NCBI GenBank assembly: GCA_023055425.1
Contig: JALGPY010000001.1
Span: forward strand, 71,170,994-71,234,993
Source: Linanthus parryae
Lineage: Eukaryota > Streptophyta > Magnoliopsida > Ericales > Polemoniaceae
Length of the DNA: 64,000 nt
Reading direction: 5' to 3'
The position numbers and the translations under genes are program-made. This document shows, one piece after another, positions 11,263 to 22,184 of this stretch. Positions within the stretch are counted from its first letter, which is position 1; every line of letters starts with the position of its first letter. The notes beneath the pieces are model-generated. The model was not told where the DNA came from, did no database searches, and saw only the letters and a program-made list of their open reading frames with translations.

Positions 11263-12668
11263 CAGTAGCCGCTGTCGAAAACCTTTTTGACTTCGAAGGT
11301 CCTTCCCAGTTAGAAGCAAACTTGGGATGAGCTGCTTCTCGCATACAATGGTCCGAAGCTCGTAAGACCAGATCTCCAAATCAAAGTCCCGGTGTTGGAC
11401 AGTTTTGTTTTGGGCTCAAGCGGTCCTTTCCTTGTACCTCGTGTTAGCTCTCTTGGCCTCTTCACGTCTTTCTTCCAGCAGGATAAGATCATGGTCACGT
11501 TGATTCTCGTACAAAGCATGAAAATCTATCCTCGCGGAATTAACTTTGACTTCATTTGGGACGACAGCCTTGGCCCCATAGCATAAAAGGAAAGGAGAGA
11601 CTCCTGTGGGAGTCCTTGGCGATGTGCGATATGCCCATAGAGCCAGACTTAGGGAATTTGCCCACTTCTTGTGATCATCTCCGACCATCTTACTTAGGAT
11701 CCTCAGTAATGTCTTGTTTGTTGCTTCTGCTTGTCCATTCCCTTTTGGATAATAGGGTGTGGAGCACACCTGCCTTATGTTGTACTCTGCTAGCTTTGCA
11801 GCCACTTGTCGATTTATGAAAGGAGTCCCGTTGTCATAGAGAATGGAATTGGGGATCCCAAAGCGTTATATGATATTCTCATGAATGAAGTTAACAACCG
11901 CCAGTGCGTTTGCTGCCTTTAGTGGCACCGCTTCCACCCACTTGGTGAATTGCTCTGTTGCGGTTAGCATGAACTGATTCCCATGCGAGGCTAGTCGAAT
12001 AGGGCCAATAAAATCCAATGCCCACGTGTGAAATGTCCAATGTGTTCCCAATGCATGCAAGTCTACAGCAGGAGCATGTACAAGGATGCCTTTAAACTGA
12101 CATTCTTGGCACCTCTTAACCTTGGTGCGACAATCTGCTTCTATTGTGGGCCAGAATTAACTAACAGTGAGGAGTTGCCTGCATAACTTCGCACCTCCTT
12201 GGTGCTCCACTTGATGAGACAAGTCCATCACTTCTTGCGCTTCTTGGCTATCCAAACACCTGAGCAGATTCCCCTCGTGAACTCTGCGCCAGAGTATGTT
12301 TTCTTTTACCACATATCGAGTTGCCTTCCTTTTGAGTTTTTCAGCTTCTTTCCTGTGGGTTGGTTCAATCCATTCCTTCATATAGTCAAATAGTGGCTTC
12401 CTCCAATCTGTGTCATCATCGATTGCAGCAATTTCTAGTGAATCTTTGACCAATGCACAATTCTCGCAGTTCCCTGGATGATTGCGGCATACGTTGACAT
12501 TTCTGGACAGTGAATCCCGTATCTCTGGGTTTTTCTATAGACGAACACCTCATTTTCTCCACAGGAGTGTTGGTGGATTTTCTCTAATAGTGCCTGCCCT
12601 TCCTTCTGCGAGACACATCGCATGAGCACTCCTCCTGGTCCCTTATAGTAAAGGGAGTTATCATGCAT
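11263..12668 (-). pseudogene. Element C integrase remnant
   Basis: Two successive zinc-finger-like modules are visible: one in 12435-12668 (CVSQKEGQALLEKIHQHSCG) and one in 12157-12453 (RCLDSQEAQEVMDLSHQVE, continuing to CQECQF). The catalytic core follows: ALDFIGPIRLASHGNQF and FTKWVEAVPLKAA (11866-12060), then TPYYPKGNGQAEATNKTL (11416-11805) with the final Glu, then the tail AHPKFASNWEGPS near 11300. Stops and frame shifts separate all pieces. Integrase joins element DNA to the chromosome; this one is dead. Confidence 0.85.
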
Positions 12669-12740
12669 ACATTACCCCTTTGTGGATGTCCAATACTCTT
12701 TTCTTGTCCCTTCAGCGATCGTGCGCAATATTGGCCTCCT

Positions 12741-13190
12741 CTAATATTCAGCTTCTGCGGGCTCTTCTTCGCATGTCTCTTGCGCTAGAGCCGGAGTAGT
12801 TCTGACTTCAATCAAAACCCTTGTTGGGCATTTATCTGCATTAATTTTGGAACCCAAAGTGGCTAAGGCATCTGCGTGTCGGTTATCAGCCCTAGGAGTA
12901 TGCTCATACTTGACATCGTGGAGCTGCTGCACTAGCTTCTGAATCATAGTCCTGTAAGTCAACAAGTTGATCTCCTTCAAACCATACTCGCCTGAGGCTT
13001 GTTTGACAATAATCTTCGAATATCCCATGACCATCAAGTTGCTAACTTCTAGTGCCTTAGCCGCGAGGAGCCCAGCAATTAGAGCCTCATATTCTGCTTC
13101 GTTGTTAGTAACTGGGAAATCCACCTTAGTTGACATTTGAATGACTTCCCCGTCTAGCTTGGTCAAGACAACACCAATTCCTCCTCCGCG
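12741..13190 (-). pseudogene. Element C second (archaeal-type) RNase H
   Basis: The frame reads GGGIGVVLTKLDGEV, then NNEAEYEALIAGLLAAK, then VKYEHTPRADNRHADALA, the three landmark regions of the RNase H used by Tat-lineage elements. The usual first Asp position of the first motif (DGS or similar) is not preserved because the reading starts at a deletion junction with reverse transcriptase. The normal Ty3-type RNase H that should precede it is missing. Confidence 0.8.
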
Positions 13191-13996
13191 ATTGCCGGTA
13201 CAAATCTTTGCAAATATGATAATTTCCCCAAGAACGTCTTTAAGGTGCTCTGGTTGTGGGGTGTCACCATGCTGGTGATGGCTGAGATCTTCGCAGGATA
13301 AGGCTCAATTCCATTGCGGTGAATCACACACCCCAAGAATTTCCCAGAAGTTACCCCAAATGTGCACTTTATTGGGTTCATATTTAGTTGGAAGCTCCTG
13401 CATATTTCGAACACCTTTTAAAAATCTCCCAGATGATCTGCTTCTTTCCTTGACTTGATGACCAAATCATCAACTAAGAACTCCACTTCCTGATGCATCA
13501 TATCATGGAAAAGAGCCATCATGGCACGTTGATAAGTTTCACCTACATTTTTCAATCCGAAGGGCATAACCGTGTAGTTGAAAACCCCAACTGGAGTGAT
13601 GAACGCAGTTTTCTTTGCATCTTCAGGGTCCATATTAATTTGATTATACCCACTGAATCCACCCATGAAACTGAACATCCGTTGACCTACGGTAGAGTCG
13701 ATGAGCAGGTCTATGTTTGGTAATGGGAAGTCATCCTTGGGGCAGAAGCGGTTGAGATCTCTGAAGTCAACGCAGATGCAAAGCTTTCCATTCTTCTTTA
13801 TGACCGGCACAATATTGGCCAACCAAGTGAGGTGATGATTAGGCTCAATGAACTTGGCATTCAGCAATTTGACTATCTCTTCCTTGATCTTCATGTTGCT
13901 CTCTGGTCTGAAACTTCTTGCACTCTGCTTTACTGTGTTGGATCCTGGGACAACATCCAACCTATGCATTTTCACCCCTGTATCAAGGCTAGGCAT
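13163..13996 (-). pseudogene. Element C reverse transcriptase remnant
   Basis: The palm and fingers read CVDFRDLNRFCPKDDFPLP, TAFITPVGVFNYTVMPFGL and then FLVDDLVIKS where relatives have YVDD, followed after a stop (near 13416) by the thumb region (LNMNPIKCTFGVTSGKFLG, LGKLSYLQRF). The catalytic Asp pair is present but the preceding aromatic residue is Leu. Reverse transcriptase copies element RNA into DNA; frame breaks exclude activity here. Confidence 0.88.
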
Positions 13997-14390
13997 CTAG
14001 TCGTACTCCCAGGTGAACACATCTCTGTATTCTGTGAGCAGTTTTAGCAAACTTTCTTCCTCGCCCTTGAGATCCGCACTCAGGAACACAGGCCTTCAGA
14101 TGGACTTAGGAATACTTCCTTTAGCTCCTGCTTCTGTGGCTTTGGCTTGTCCTCCATGCATTCAGGCGCTTACCTCAATTTCTCCTTCGGTGGGTCTGGC
14201 TTCAGTTTGGCCTCTCCTGGTGCTTGTTAATGTTGATTGATTTTCCCAGGGATATCCCCATGCTGAGGTGGGGGTACCCCCGCGCGCCTTCATATGCGGT
14301 AGCATATCTTCCCATTAGAGTAGAAACTTTCTATCTATTTGCCTTTGTTGTCATGCTTCACTACCCTTTTTAGGGTGTACACGTTTTTTT

Positions 14391-14990
14391 CTAATACACA
14401 GTCTTTGGCACGTCTTCGCACGCAGGAACCTTCTCCTTGGTATTTTCCCTAGTCACCATCACTCCTGCCGGTGACTGATCCTTGATATCTTCCCATACAG
14501 GTAAACGGGTTGGCTTAAATGGCCCAGGTGTCTGCTCGTCCGCCATCTCAGTGAACCATACTGCCTCAGTCAGGTGCGCTTTATTCAAGTTGAATGGGTT
14601 TATCGAAGCTGGTATCCCAACTACCCTGCCATTCCAAATGGCCTTCATCACCTGGTGGGCTGTTGAGGGTACTGCATCAAAACGATGGATCCACGCCCGA
14701 CCAATGATCATGTGGTATGTGGTGTTCGCATCAATGACGTAGAACTTGGCAGAACACTTTATCTTTCCTATCTGAAGTCTCAGGCGAATCCACCCCACTG
14801 TCATCCTTGAATCGCTTCCGAATCCCATTAACAAAGATGGGCGCCTGACAATTTTCTTCTCGGGAATTCCTGCTAACTTCAGGGTGTTGAGCGAGACTAT
14901 GTTGACGGCTGCTCCTCCATACTTTTAAACTCGACATCATTGATCACTGCTGTGACATACACGGGCTTCTGATGTCTTGCGTCTGTCTTC
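14391..14990 (-). pseudogene. Element C aspartic protease remnant
   Basis: VTAVINDVEFKS (14897-15112 frame) leads to GGAAVNIVSLNTLKLAGIPE in another frame, then LMGFGSDSRMTVGWIRL and YHMIIGRAWIHRFDAVPST, the flap and C-terminal half of a Ty3-type protease. The residues that should carry the catalytic Asp just before GGA are disrupted by a small deletion and frame change near 14920. The 14000-14390 stretch between protease and reverse transcriptase holds no domain I can name. Confidence 0.75.
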
Positions 14991-15121
14991 TTATCTGTTT
15001 CAGAAAAATCCATTATCTTCTCAGTTGAGCGAGAGGCCCTTACAAATCTCCCATTGGAGACAACTATATCCTCCTCAAAGTCTTCTGCCACTCTGAGGAT
15101 TGCCTTTGCCATCTCTTTGCG

Positions 15122-16844
15122 TTACTTTTCTGAAAAGTTCATTTCATCAAAGAACCTTCTGAAGCCATGTGATCCCTTCATCCTGTCGGCGCGCGAGTCC
15201 TCCGTGTCCATGCTGTAGTCCTCCTCATCATGGACTTCGGTTACAAAAGGTAGCCCATCTTCTGCGATCTCTTCGATGTCCATAATCACGATCATGGCCA
15301 CCTCCTTGTCTTTTGGCTCTTGGGATGGTAGGGGATTGTTGCGCACATCCTGCCTTTGCTCGCTGATGACCAGCTCCCCTTCCTTCATCTTCTTGTTTAC
15401 AAGCCACTTGAGCTTCTTGCATTCAGCTGTTGGATGCATGAATTTACCGTGGCATTCACACCACTGTGGATCCCTTAGCTGCACCCTAGTGGGTGCCCTT
15501 TCGAGCTGAGGTAGGACCCCATCTTTACGCCACTGTTTGCAGAGGTCGATCACTTCCTCAATGGAGCATGGTAATGGCGGGACAATTTTGGTCGAAACCT
15601 TGTGCTGTTTGTGCGGTGAGACTGTATTAATTTCAGCCTCGAGTCCCCTCTTGTAGTTAAACATTCCAATTCTGAAGGTCGATCCTCCTGGGGTTCGCTC
15701 AGTGAATGCTTCTTCCTTTGCCTCTCAACTATGGGCTCTATATTCTTGGTACAATCGATTAACTTCGAAAAAGTATGCATTTGAAAGTTAATCAACATAC
15801 CCTTGTACTCGTCTTGCATTCCTTGGAGACATATCTCGACGAGCCGGCTTTCAACCACCTCATCTCAGCATTCTAGTGACTTTGCCCTGAATTTCTTGAT
15901 GAATGCGACTCCTTCTTCATCACGCTTTTGATACATGCGCGACAAGTGAATCATCGTGACCTTCTCCTCCATCTGGAAAAACATGGTATAAAACTTTTTG
16001 ACCATGTCCTCCCATATCTTTATGGAGCCAGCTTCCAATGTCCTGTACCACTTGTATGAGACGTTCCCCAAAGACTTGGGGAACTCGCGCATCATTAGGT
16101 TAGAATCAACCCCGTGTGGCCCCATCATGTCGATGAAGCGCATGACATGCTCCTGAGCATTCTCATTGACATCATAGAACTTCTCCCACTTGGTAGCTTT
16201 GTACCCTGCGGGGTTGGGCATCAAGTAAATCTCGCGCGGAATAGGAGGCGCGTTATCAACCTTCGGGATAACAGTGTCCGTGAAGCACTTATTCGCAAGG
16301 AAATTGTCCAATCGCTGCTCCAAGGCCATCGTTCTTGTTGATGCACTTCCTCCCGCAGCAGGAAGAAGGGTTGCAGCTGGGAAGACACATATGCAGCACT
16401 TGGATTGGGAGTGTAACCAACATTGTTTACAGCTGCAGACGGGGAAAGCAGGGGGTGTTGTGGTTGGACATTAGTGGGAACGCCCGGTAGCTGAGAAACA
16501 GTCGCATAAATTGGTGATTGAGTAATGTGTCCTTGTGTAGGAGATGGCTGGGTAGTTGGTGGTGGGATTTGCAAGCTGGAGTTAGGAAGTGTGGGCGTTA
16601 CCCCTGTCCCCTGGGAGACAGCAGTTCCTAGTGCCGGATTCTGAGCAAGAGCTCCCAGAATCGACATGATCTGGGCCATCTGTGCAGATTGAGCCTGGAG
16701 AGCCTTTGCCTGGCTCTGGAGGGATGCATTCAACATCTCTAGGGTTGGAGTACTGCCAGCTGTTGCGGAATTAGGGAGGGTTTCCTCCCCTGAAGTTGTC
16801 TCTGTTGAGGGAGATCAGTTGCTGGCATCTTCATCATGAGACAT
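15122..16844 (-). pseudogene. Element C gag remnant
   Basis: The ATG at 16842-16844 opens a short frame with a TGA at 16815-16817. The N-terminal part is Gln/Pro/Ser-rich (16221-16736). The capsid core of the Ty3-type Retrotrans_gag family is in 15865-16329 (KWEKFYDVNENAQEHVMRF, then MMREFPKSLGNVSYKWY), followed by CECHGKFMHPTAEC (near 15430), a zinc-knuckle-like motif. At least three frame breaks separate these blocks. Confidence 0.82.
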
Positions 16845-16865
16845 GGCTACTTGCTGAAGTCGATT

Positions 16866-16881
16866 CACGTCGGGTTCGCCA
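16866..16881 (-). other. Candidate primer binding site of element C
   Basis: TGGCGAACCCGACGTG on the minus strand starts two bases inside the proposed LTR end. The TGGCG opening is common for Gypsy elements. I cannot assign the tRNA. Confidence 0.5.
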
Positions 16882-16883
16882 AA

Positions 16884-17498
16884 TGTATACAGGAGGATCC
16901 TTTGAGGAAGATCCAAGTGTACACCAAGGGTAGAGAATAGAAACACAAGGAGTGTAGGTTGTGAGTACGGAGAGAGCAAGACAATGGTAACTGAGAGAGA
17001 GAGAGACAGTTATGCAAATGGCCAGAGCTTCCGCGTAGGTGTATCATAGAATTGCAATGAAGGGTTAACGATCCTATATATAGTGGGAATGTGACCGTTG
17101 TAGTGGGTTAATGCGCCCATTAATGGTGGCTTAATTACCTCAACCATAACGGCACGTTCGACCGCATATATAGGGACCGTTACGCACTTCGCCCTCGTAT
17201 ACCGGAACCGTTATGAGGTTGAACGGGTTTGTGGGACACATGGCCATAAATCTCTCAAAGCAGTTATCAAGGGTTACGCACGGGCTTGGTTGTCGCTCGC
17301 GCGCGACAGATCTTACTCTAGCCTCCAAACCACTAAGTCCCTACAAGTCCCGTGTGGAACGATATGCGAGGGGCCATGTCTCGTAGCCCCCATATGGATA
17401 AGCATGGGTCATGCTCGTGTAGTACCGGAGCACCACCAGATGTGCTAAATGACTGCCACGTGTAAGTTGATTCATGTGGCTAGAACACATTATCTACA
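16884..17498 (-). repeat. Probable 5' LTR of element C
   Basis: In element sense it reads TGTAGATA to TGTATACA (615 bp), with TGTA/TACA ends next to the primer site. A TATA box (ACTATATATAGG) at 17073-17084 on the minus strand suits an LTR promoter. The second LTR is outside the window so the outer border is a guess. From 17499 to 17630 I see only AT-rich sequence. Confidence 0.5.
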
Positions 17499-17629
17499 AC
17501 TTTCACCCCACAAATTTTGAGATATTGCATTTTTACTCCTAGAATTTTTTAGGGCTGTTATAGACAATATCTTCCTAGCTCATGAGATCTTACACTTCCA
17601 CGAACCAGAAGACCACTTGAAATACTAAT

Positions 17630-19890
17630 GTTGGGTTGAAGCTAGACATGAATAAGGTTTTTGATAGAGCCGCATGGACCTTTTTGGAACAATGTCTCAC
17701 TTCAATGAAGACCATTATTCAAAAGAAATATTATGGCATGCATCACATCCTACTCTTCGGCATTTCTTGCTAATGGTGAAGCTTCGGATTTTTCTCTCCG
17801 TCCAAAGGTCTTAGACATGGGATCCGCTCTCACCTTTTCTGTTAATTATTCTCCAAGAAGCTTTCAGCAGCCTTCTAAATTTTCTAGCGGAAGAAAACAT
17901 TATGACTGTAATAGCAATTGGAAGGCGGGAACCTCGCCTCAACCATCTTCTTTTTGCTGATGATACATTTATCTTCCAGAATTTTTATCTTACTACTGCA
18001 TGGATCCTACTTGGGGCTTCAAAATTTTGCACTCCATAAGGAAAAATTATTAATCTAGATAAATGAAAACGTTTTGGTAGCCCCAATATGTCAAAAGAAA
18101 AAGCTGATCACCTACAAAATATAGTTCACATCAGGAGAGAGTAACAAAGCCAAGACGACATGTGGGAAGTAATATGGACTTCACTCTAAAAAAGGTGAGA
18201 TTTTTGCAGGAATCTTATCTAATTTTCAGAAAGGTTAAACTCCTGGAAGGTACATTCTCTTTCGTCCATAGGTCGCTGTGTTTGGTCAAATACACAATTT
18301 TTCCATCCCCACATACCTTCTATAGGTCTTGAAAGTTCCATCTTACTTTCATAAAAATGTCAAATCCATCATCACAAAGTTTACGATCCAATGGTTATAG
18401 AAAACAATCTGATAGCGCAAGTGGGCACTCTTATGTAAACTAATAAAGGATGGGGGATTGGATTTCAGAGACATGGAGATTCAAAAACAACCTCTATTGA
18501 CCAAACCGACCTACCACATCCTTCAAAATCCAGATGCTCAAGTAAATAGAATTATCCTTGGAAAATATTGTGCTTTACAAGATTTTCTAAACAAATATCT
18601 TTCAAGCTCTTCCGGAAGGGGATGGAGGAGTATTTTTGGTTAAAAAAAATACTTTTGTAGAACAACCTTCTCTGAATGGTCGGCACGGGAGAAAACATTA
18701 ACACTTTTTGTGACAGCTGCATTCCCGTTAATCCATCACTCATTGACGGCTCTCTTTGACGTTTCTACCAAAATCTCATAGTCAAAGACTTCATCAATCC
18801 AAAATCCCAATCATTGTGACATCAGATTTTTAGGCAATTCTACAGTTCTGCAACGGTCAATGTTATTCATAACATATATATTTCAAGCTTACACAGTGAA
18901 GATAAGCTGGTCTGGTCTCACCAACCCTCGTGTCTTTACTCCGTTAACTCCAGATACCTACAGGCTTGTTCTAATATTATGAGTCTGCATCCAATGTTAC
19001 GTCGAGCATATCAGTTCTGGCATATCCTTCTAAGTCTTAATCTCCGACCTAAACTTCAATGATTTTATGAAAATTTCTCACCAACTCCCTCCGAGTCCTA
19101 CAATCCATGTACAGATGAAATTTCCAACTTTCATCCTTAATATGTACTCGAAGTCATCTTGACGACGAATGCATGGAAAATTGTTTCTTTTCATGTCCTT
19201 TTTTCCAAGGATATATGGTTTGGTTCCAGTCGGGGGTATTCGGTTCCCTCAAGCCCCGCCGCTAAACTAAATATGAGTGTTTTTTTTTTAATTTATTTAC
19301 TGATTTACTATCAAAGGAGGACGTAACAACATTCCTCCTAACACTGCGGCATATATGGCTGAACAGGAACTCAACTACTTTGTAAGGAAAAACCATAACA
19401 CCGTAAGTTTCCATCACAGCTCTAGGTCTTTTGGAACATAACCCCCCCCCCCCCCCCCAACGAAGTTCTTCTCTCTCGAAGAGGCCCAATCCAATCTTTT
19501 GATGCAAATTCTGTGAACTAGAGTTGGAATAATGGAAAATCCCAAACTATCAGAAAACTGTTGTGGTTCATGCCTCCTGGAATTAAGGAAAAAAGGCAGT
19601 GGCAGCCTGAATGCAAACACAGGAAGTTGTTGCGCCATGATTCCATATTTCACGGAATCCTCTGCACTTCAGGATGGGGCTATCGGTATTCTGCAGGCTA
19701 TGAGGTGGATGCTTTCCAATGGCTCCCGGATGCCGAATTACAAACGGACTCACTTCTGAGCTTGGCTAGCATCAAGCAGCATTTATGCAACTATAACATA
19801 GCATGTGTAGTTCATGATATTATAGCTCTCAGTGTCGAATTTATTTTCTTTTCAATTTATGTTGTCAAAAAATGCCAGATTTCCTGAATT
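17630..19890 (+). mobile_element. LINE remnant: reverse transcriptase, zinc-binding region and RNase H, heavily decayed
   Basis: The plus strand reads KLDMNKVFDRAAWTFLEQC near 17640, SSAFLANGEASDFSLRPK near 17760, LNHLLFADDTFIF near 17955 (catalytic FADD) and GGLDFRDMEIQKQPLLTK near 18455, all in the order of plant L1-type LINE reverse transcriptases. CTRSHLDDECMENCFFSCPF near 19140 resembles the zf-RVT region. Around 19670-19850 the words GILQAMRWML and AELQTDSLLSLASIKQ (different frames) resemble the C-terminal RNase H. Stops are frequent, so the insert is old. A run of about 17 C at 19442-19458 interrupts it. The 5' end cannot be placed. Confidence 0.75.
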
Positions 19891-19984
19891 CACAATTAAA
19901 TATGTAGAATCTCCTATTTGTAGTCATTTTTATTAATGAAATGTTATTTGTATGCGTTTTATTAAAACTAAAGAACTTGGTGGG

Positions 19985-20395
19985 CGCAAACAATGAATGA
20001 GGTAGGTTCATGGATGAGGTTCGGCGCTTCGTTATTGCCGGCGTGGGAGATCGGATAGCTCACATTCGAAGGGAGGGCGAACCAGGCAGCTCACGTATTG
20101 GCGAAGAGGGGACTGATTGATAAGATCAACTGCTCATACATTAATGAGCCACCGATGCATCTAGAAGATATTTTATTAGTTGATGGCGAGGGTTCCAGAA
20201 ATGGGCCTGATCCAGGCTAAATTGTTGAGTCTGTTTTTTTATTGGGCATGTCTTGGGTTGTAATGGTGGGTTTTGGTTTATGTCCCCCACCTTCTTACGG
20301 GTTGGGAGCTTGATTGTTAATAGAAGTCGGGGTTTATGCCGCCCTACCTCAGGGTAGGTTTTTTTTCTTAAAACGAAAAAAATAAGATTTTCATT
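19985..20395 (+). mobile_element. Second LINE tail (RNase H C-terminus and 3' UTR)
   Basis: EGRANQAAHVLAKRGLIDK near 20070-20130 is the classical end of the RNase H domain in plant LINEs, followed by PPMHLEDILLVDGEG, a stop, and a T- and G-rich 3' UTR ending in A-rich sequence near 20375-20400. It repeats a domain end already present upstream, so it is a separate fragment or a rearranged piece of the previous LINE. Confidence 0.6.
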
Positions 20396-20429
20396 AAAAT
20401 TTGAAATTTTGAAATAATACTGTAATTTC

Positions 20430-20443
20430 AAAGACGGATGGAA
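20430..20443. repeat. Target-site duplication of the LINE insert, left copy
   Basis: AAAGACGGATGGAA; the identical right copy is at 20889-20902. Confidence 0.85.
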
Positions 20444-20888
20444 TCCCATATTGAGTGGAGCGCAGGTATTTGCACAAGACCAATCAAGTTTATAGTTGAT
20501 GCATCGTGGGATAAAAATTCCTCAGTCACTGCTGCTTGGATGCGAGTTGGCCAATCAATGGAAGATGGCTTTGTTTTCTTCAAAACGGAGTCGACCCAAC
20601 AAGCGGAAACCTTCGACATTTCTAAAGCCCTTAAATGGATGCTCTCATATACAAAGACGTTGAAATTCTCACTGAGTCGCTCACCACAGTCAACAACGTT
20701 CGGGCTGAAGGTGTTAATTTGCCATTCGTACTTTGATTGAAGATATCTGTCATGATTGTAGTCTTTCTAACTCGGTCTGTATTCGATATGTAAAGTGTCA
20801 TGAAGTGCAAAGAATCCATGATCAGATTTAAAGCATAAGCACTATCTGTAAACTGGGTTAATTTATATAAATGTTTCAGTTTCGAAAA
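20444..20888 (+). mobile_element. 5'-truncated LINE insert with 14-bp target-site duplication
   Basis: The 445-bp insert is flanked by AAAGACGGATGGAA at 20430-20443 and again at 20889-20902. It encodes the RNase H part of a LINE (FIVDASWDKNSSVTAAWMR, QQAETFDISKALKWML) and ends in a short A run just before the second repeat. Variable-length duplication, 5' truncation and an A-tail are the signature of target-primed reverse transcription. Confidence 0.85.
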
Positions 20889-20902
20889 AAAGACGGATGG
20901 AA
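20889..20902. repeat. Target-site duplication of the LINE insert, right copy
   Basis: AAAGACGGATGGAA, identical to 20430-20443. The first base overlaps the A-tail of the insert, so the boundary is uncertain by a few bases. Confidence 0.85.
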
Positions 20903-21023
20903 CATTATCCTGGTGCTCCTCTCCTCACCTTATCATAGCCCCTCTACCTCATCTCTACCCTGCAAGTGCAATCTGCACACACAGCCTTTCTCCATAGTGG
21001 TAGATGTGGTAGACAGATGAAAA

Positions 21024-21627
21024 ATGGCTACCACATCCGTATCTCTCTCCCTCTCCCCCACTTCTCTTTCTTCAATTCTCGACGCCAAACCTCGCTACCC
21101 ACTTCGAATTAACCACAGCTCATCTTTGTCCTTTGATTTCCCCTCCAGAAGATCCATTCATCTCCCTAATAAAACCACCCAAATCCCAAGAATCTCCGCC
21201 GTACTTCCAGATTCTGTAGCCGTGGAAGCAACCGCGGTTGAGAATTCTCAGGAGATCGTTTCTTCAGGCGGTGATGGTGGGGTCTCCATCATTATCTCAG
21301 CTCTTCTGTTCATAGCTTTTGTTGGTCTTTCCATTCTCACAATAGGGGTAAACAAAATTAGCCAATTTCATTGTTCTTCCTCATTGTTATAGGTCTTTGT
21401 CCGTTGATGATATCTGATTTGGACTTTTGGCAAATGGGGTTTTGTTTTCTGGTTATCAGGTTATCTACATAGCAGTGACGGATTATTTGCAGAAGAGGGA
21501 GAAGGAGAAATTCGAGAAAGAGGAAGCGAGTAAGAAGAAGAACAAGAGTGGTAAAAAGAAGAGGGTGAGGGCTAGAGCTGGACCCAGAGGATTTGGACAA
21601 AAACTTGAGGAAGATGATGATTTTTAG
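21024..21627 (+). CDS. Predicted plastid-targeted single-pass membrane protein, function unknown
   Basis: Two exons, 21024-21347 and 21460-21627, joined in phase 0 across a 112-bp GT-AG intron (donor GTAAAC, acceptor TTATCAG), give 163 residues. Residues 1-60 are rich in Ser, Thr and basic residues with few acids, as in a chloroplast transit peptide. Residues 85-120 form one hydrophobic segment (IIISALLFIAFVGLSILTIG) that spans the splice junction. The tail is strongly basic (KKKNKSGKKKRVRARAGPRG) and ends acidic (EEDDDF). The sequence has the look of a conserved plant gene, but I do not recognise a named family, so no function is offered. The start codon is the first ATG of exon 1, about 120 bp after the LINE insertion; the intervening CT-rich stretch is the likely core promoter and 5' UTR. 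No TATA box is obvious. Confidence 0.85.
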
Positions 21628-22059
21628 ACATCCGGCAGTGTTTTTCGGTAGTAATTTCATTTTCTTGGTGTAATGTATGTTTTTTAAATGAAGGTGAACC
21701 TTCCAACTTGTAGCCGAAGTGATCACTTAACAAAAAAAAAATGCATCAGTCTGCGGGTTAGATCAGATTCACTTATCGGATTTGTTAACTTCGATTTTGT
21801 TGGCTCAATATAGTATAGGAATGTGATTTCTGGACAAGGCCGCAGCTGAACCTGTACGAGGTTGGCAAGACTCAGAGTTCTATATTTGAAGAATTTGTTG
21901 CACCTAGTATTAGAGTTTATTGAACTGTTGGATTATTCACGTAGTGCCGTATAATAATGGGCTTGTTTGTATGAGAGGAAGTAAGGAGAAAATGAAAAGT
22001 CAAAAATCCCATATACGCGGTCAAACCTCTCCGAACAAAGCGAAAAAACGGATTTCCGC

Positions 22060-22135
22060 CACAAAAATCCGGAATTCCGGTTTGAGATCCGGATTTCCGG
22101 ATTTTCAGCCGAATTCCGGATTTTGGGGCGAAAAT
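22060..22135. repeat. Cluster of nested GAATTC/CCGGA palindromic words
   Basis: Words such as CCGGAATTCCGG, ATCCGGATTTCCGGAT and GAATTCCGG recur in about 75 bp and can pair with each other in several registers. No coding meaning is visible. Confidence 0.55.
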
Positions 22136-22184
22136 CCGATTTTTCTTTTTGAATCTCCGGGCTTCTTAAGGTAGTTTCTTGATA

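Larger units (their letters stand above)
11263..17498 (-). mobile_element. Element C: decayed Gypsy retrotransposon, Tat-like, truncated at left
   Basis: In element sense (right to left): LTR, primer-binding candidate, gag, protease, reverse transcriptase, an additional RNase H of the NNEAEYEAL type, and integrase. Integrase after RNase H is the Gypsy order, and the extra (archaeal-like) RNase H is the mark of the Tat lineage. Every domain is crossed by stops or frame changes. The integrase tail stops at 11263 against the end of element B's LTR; the 3' part and 3' LTR of C should lie left of the window. Confidence 0.85.
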
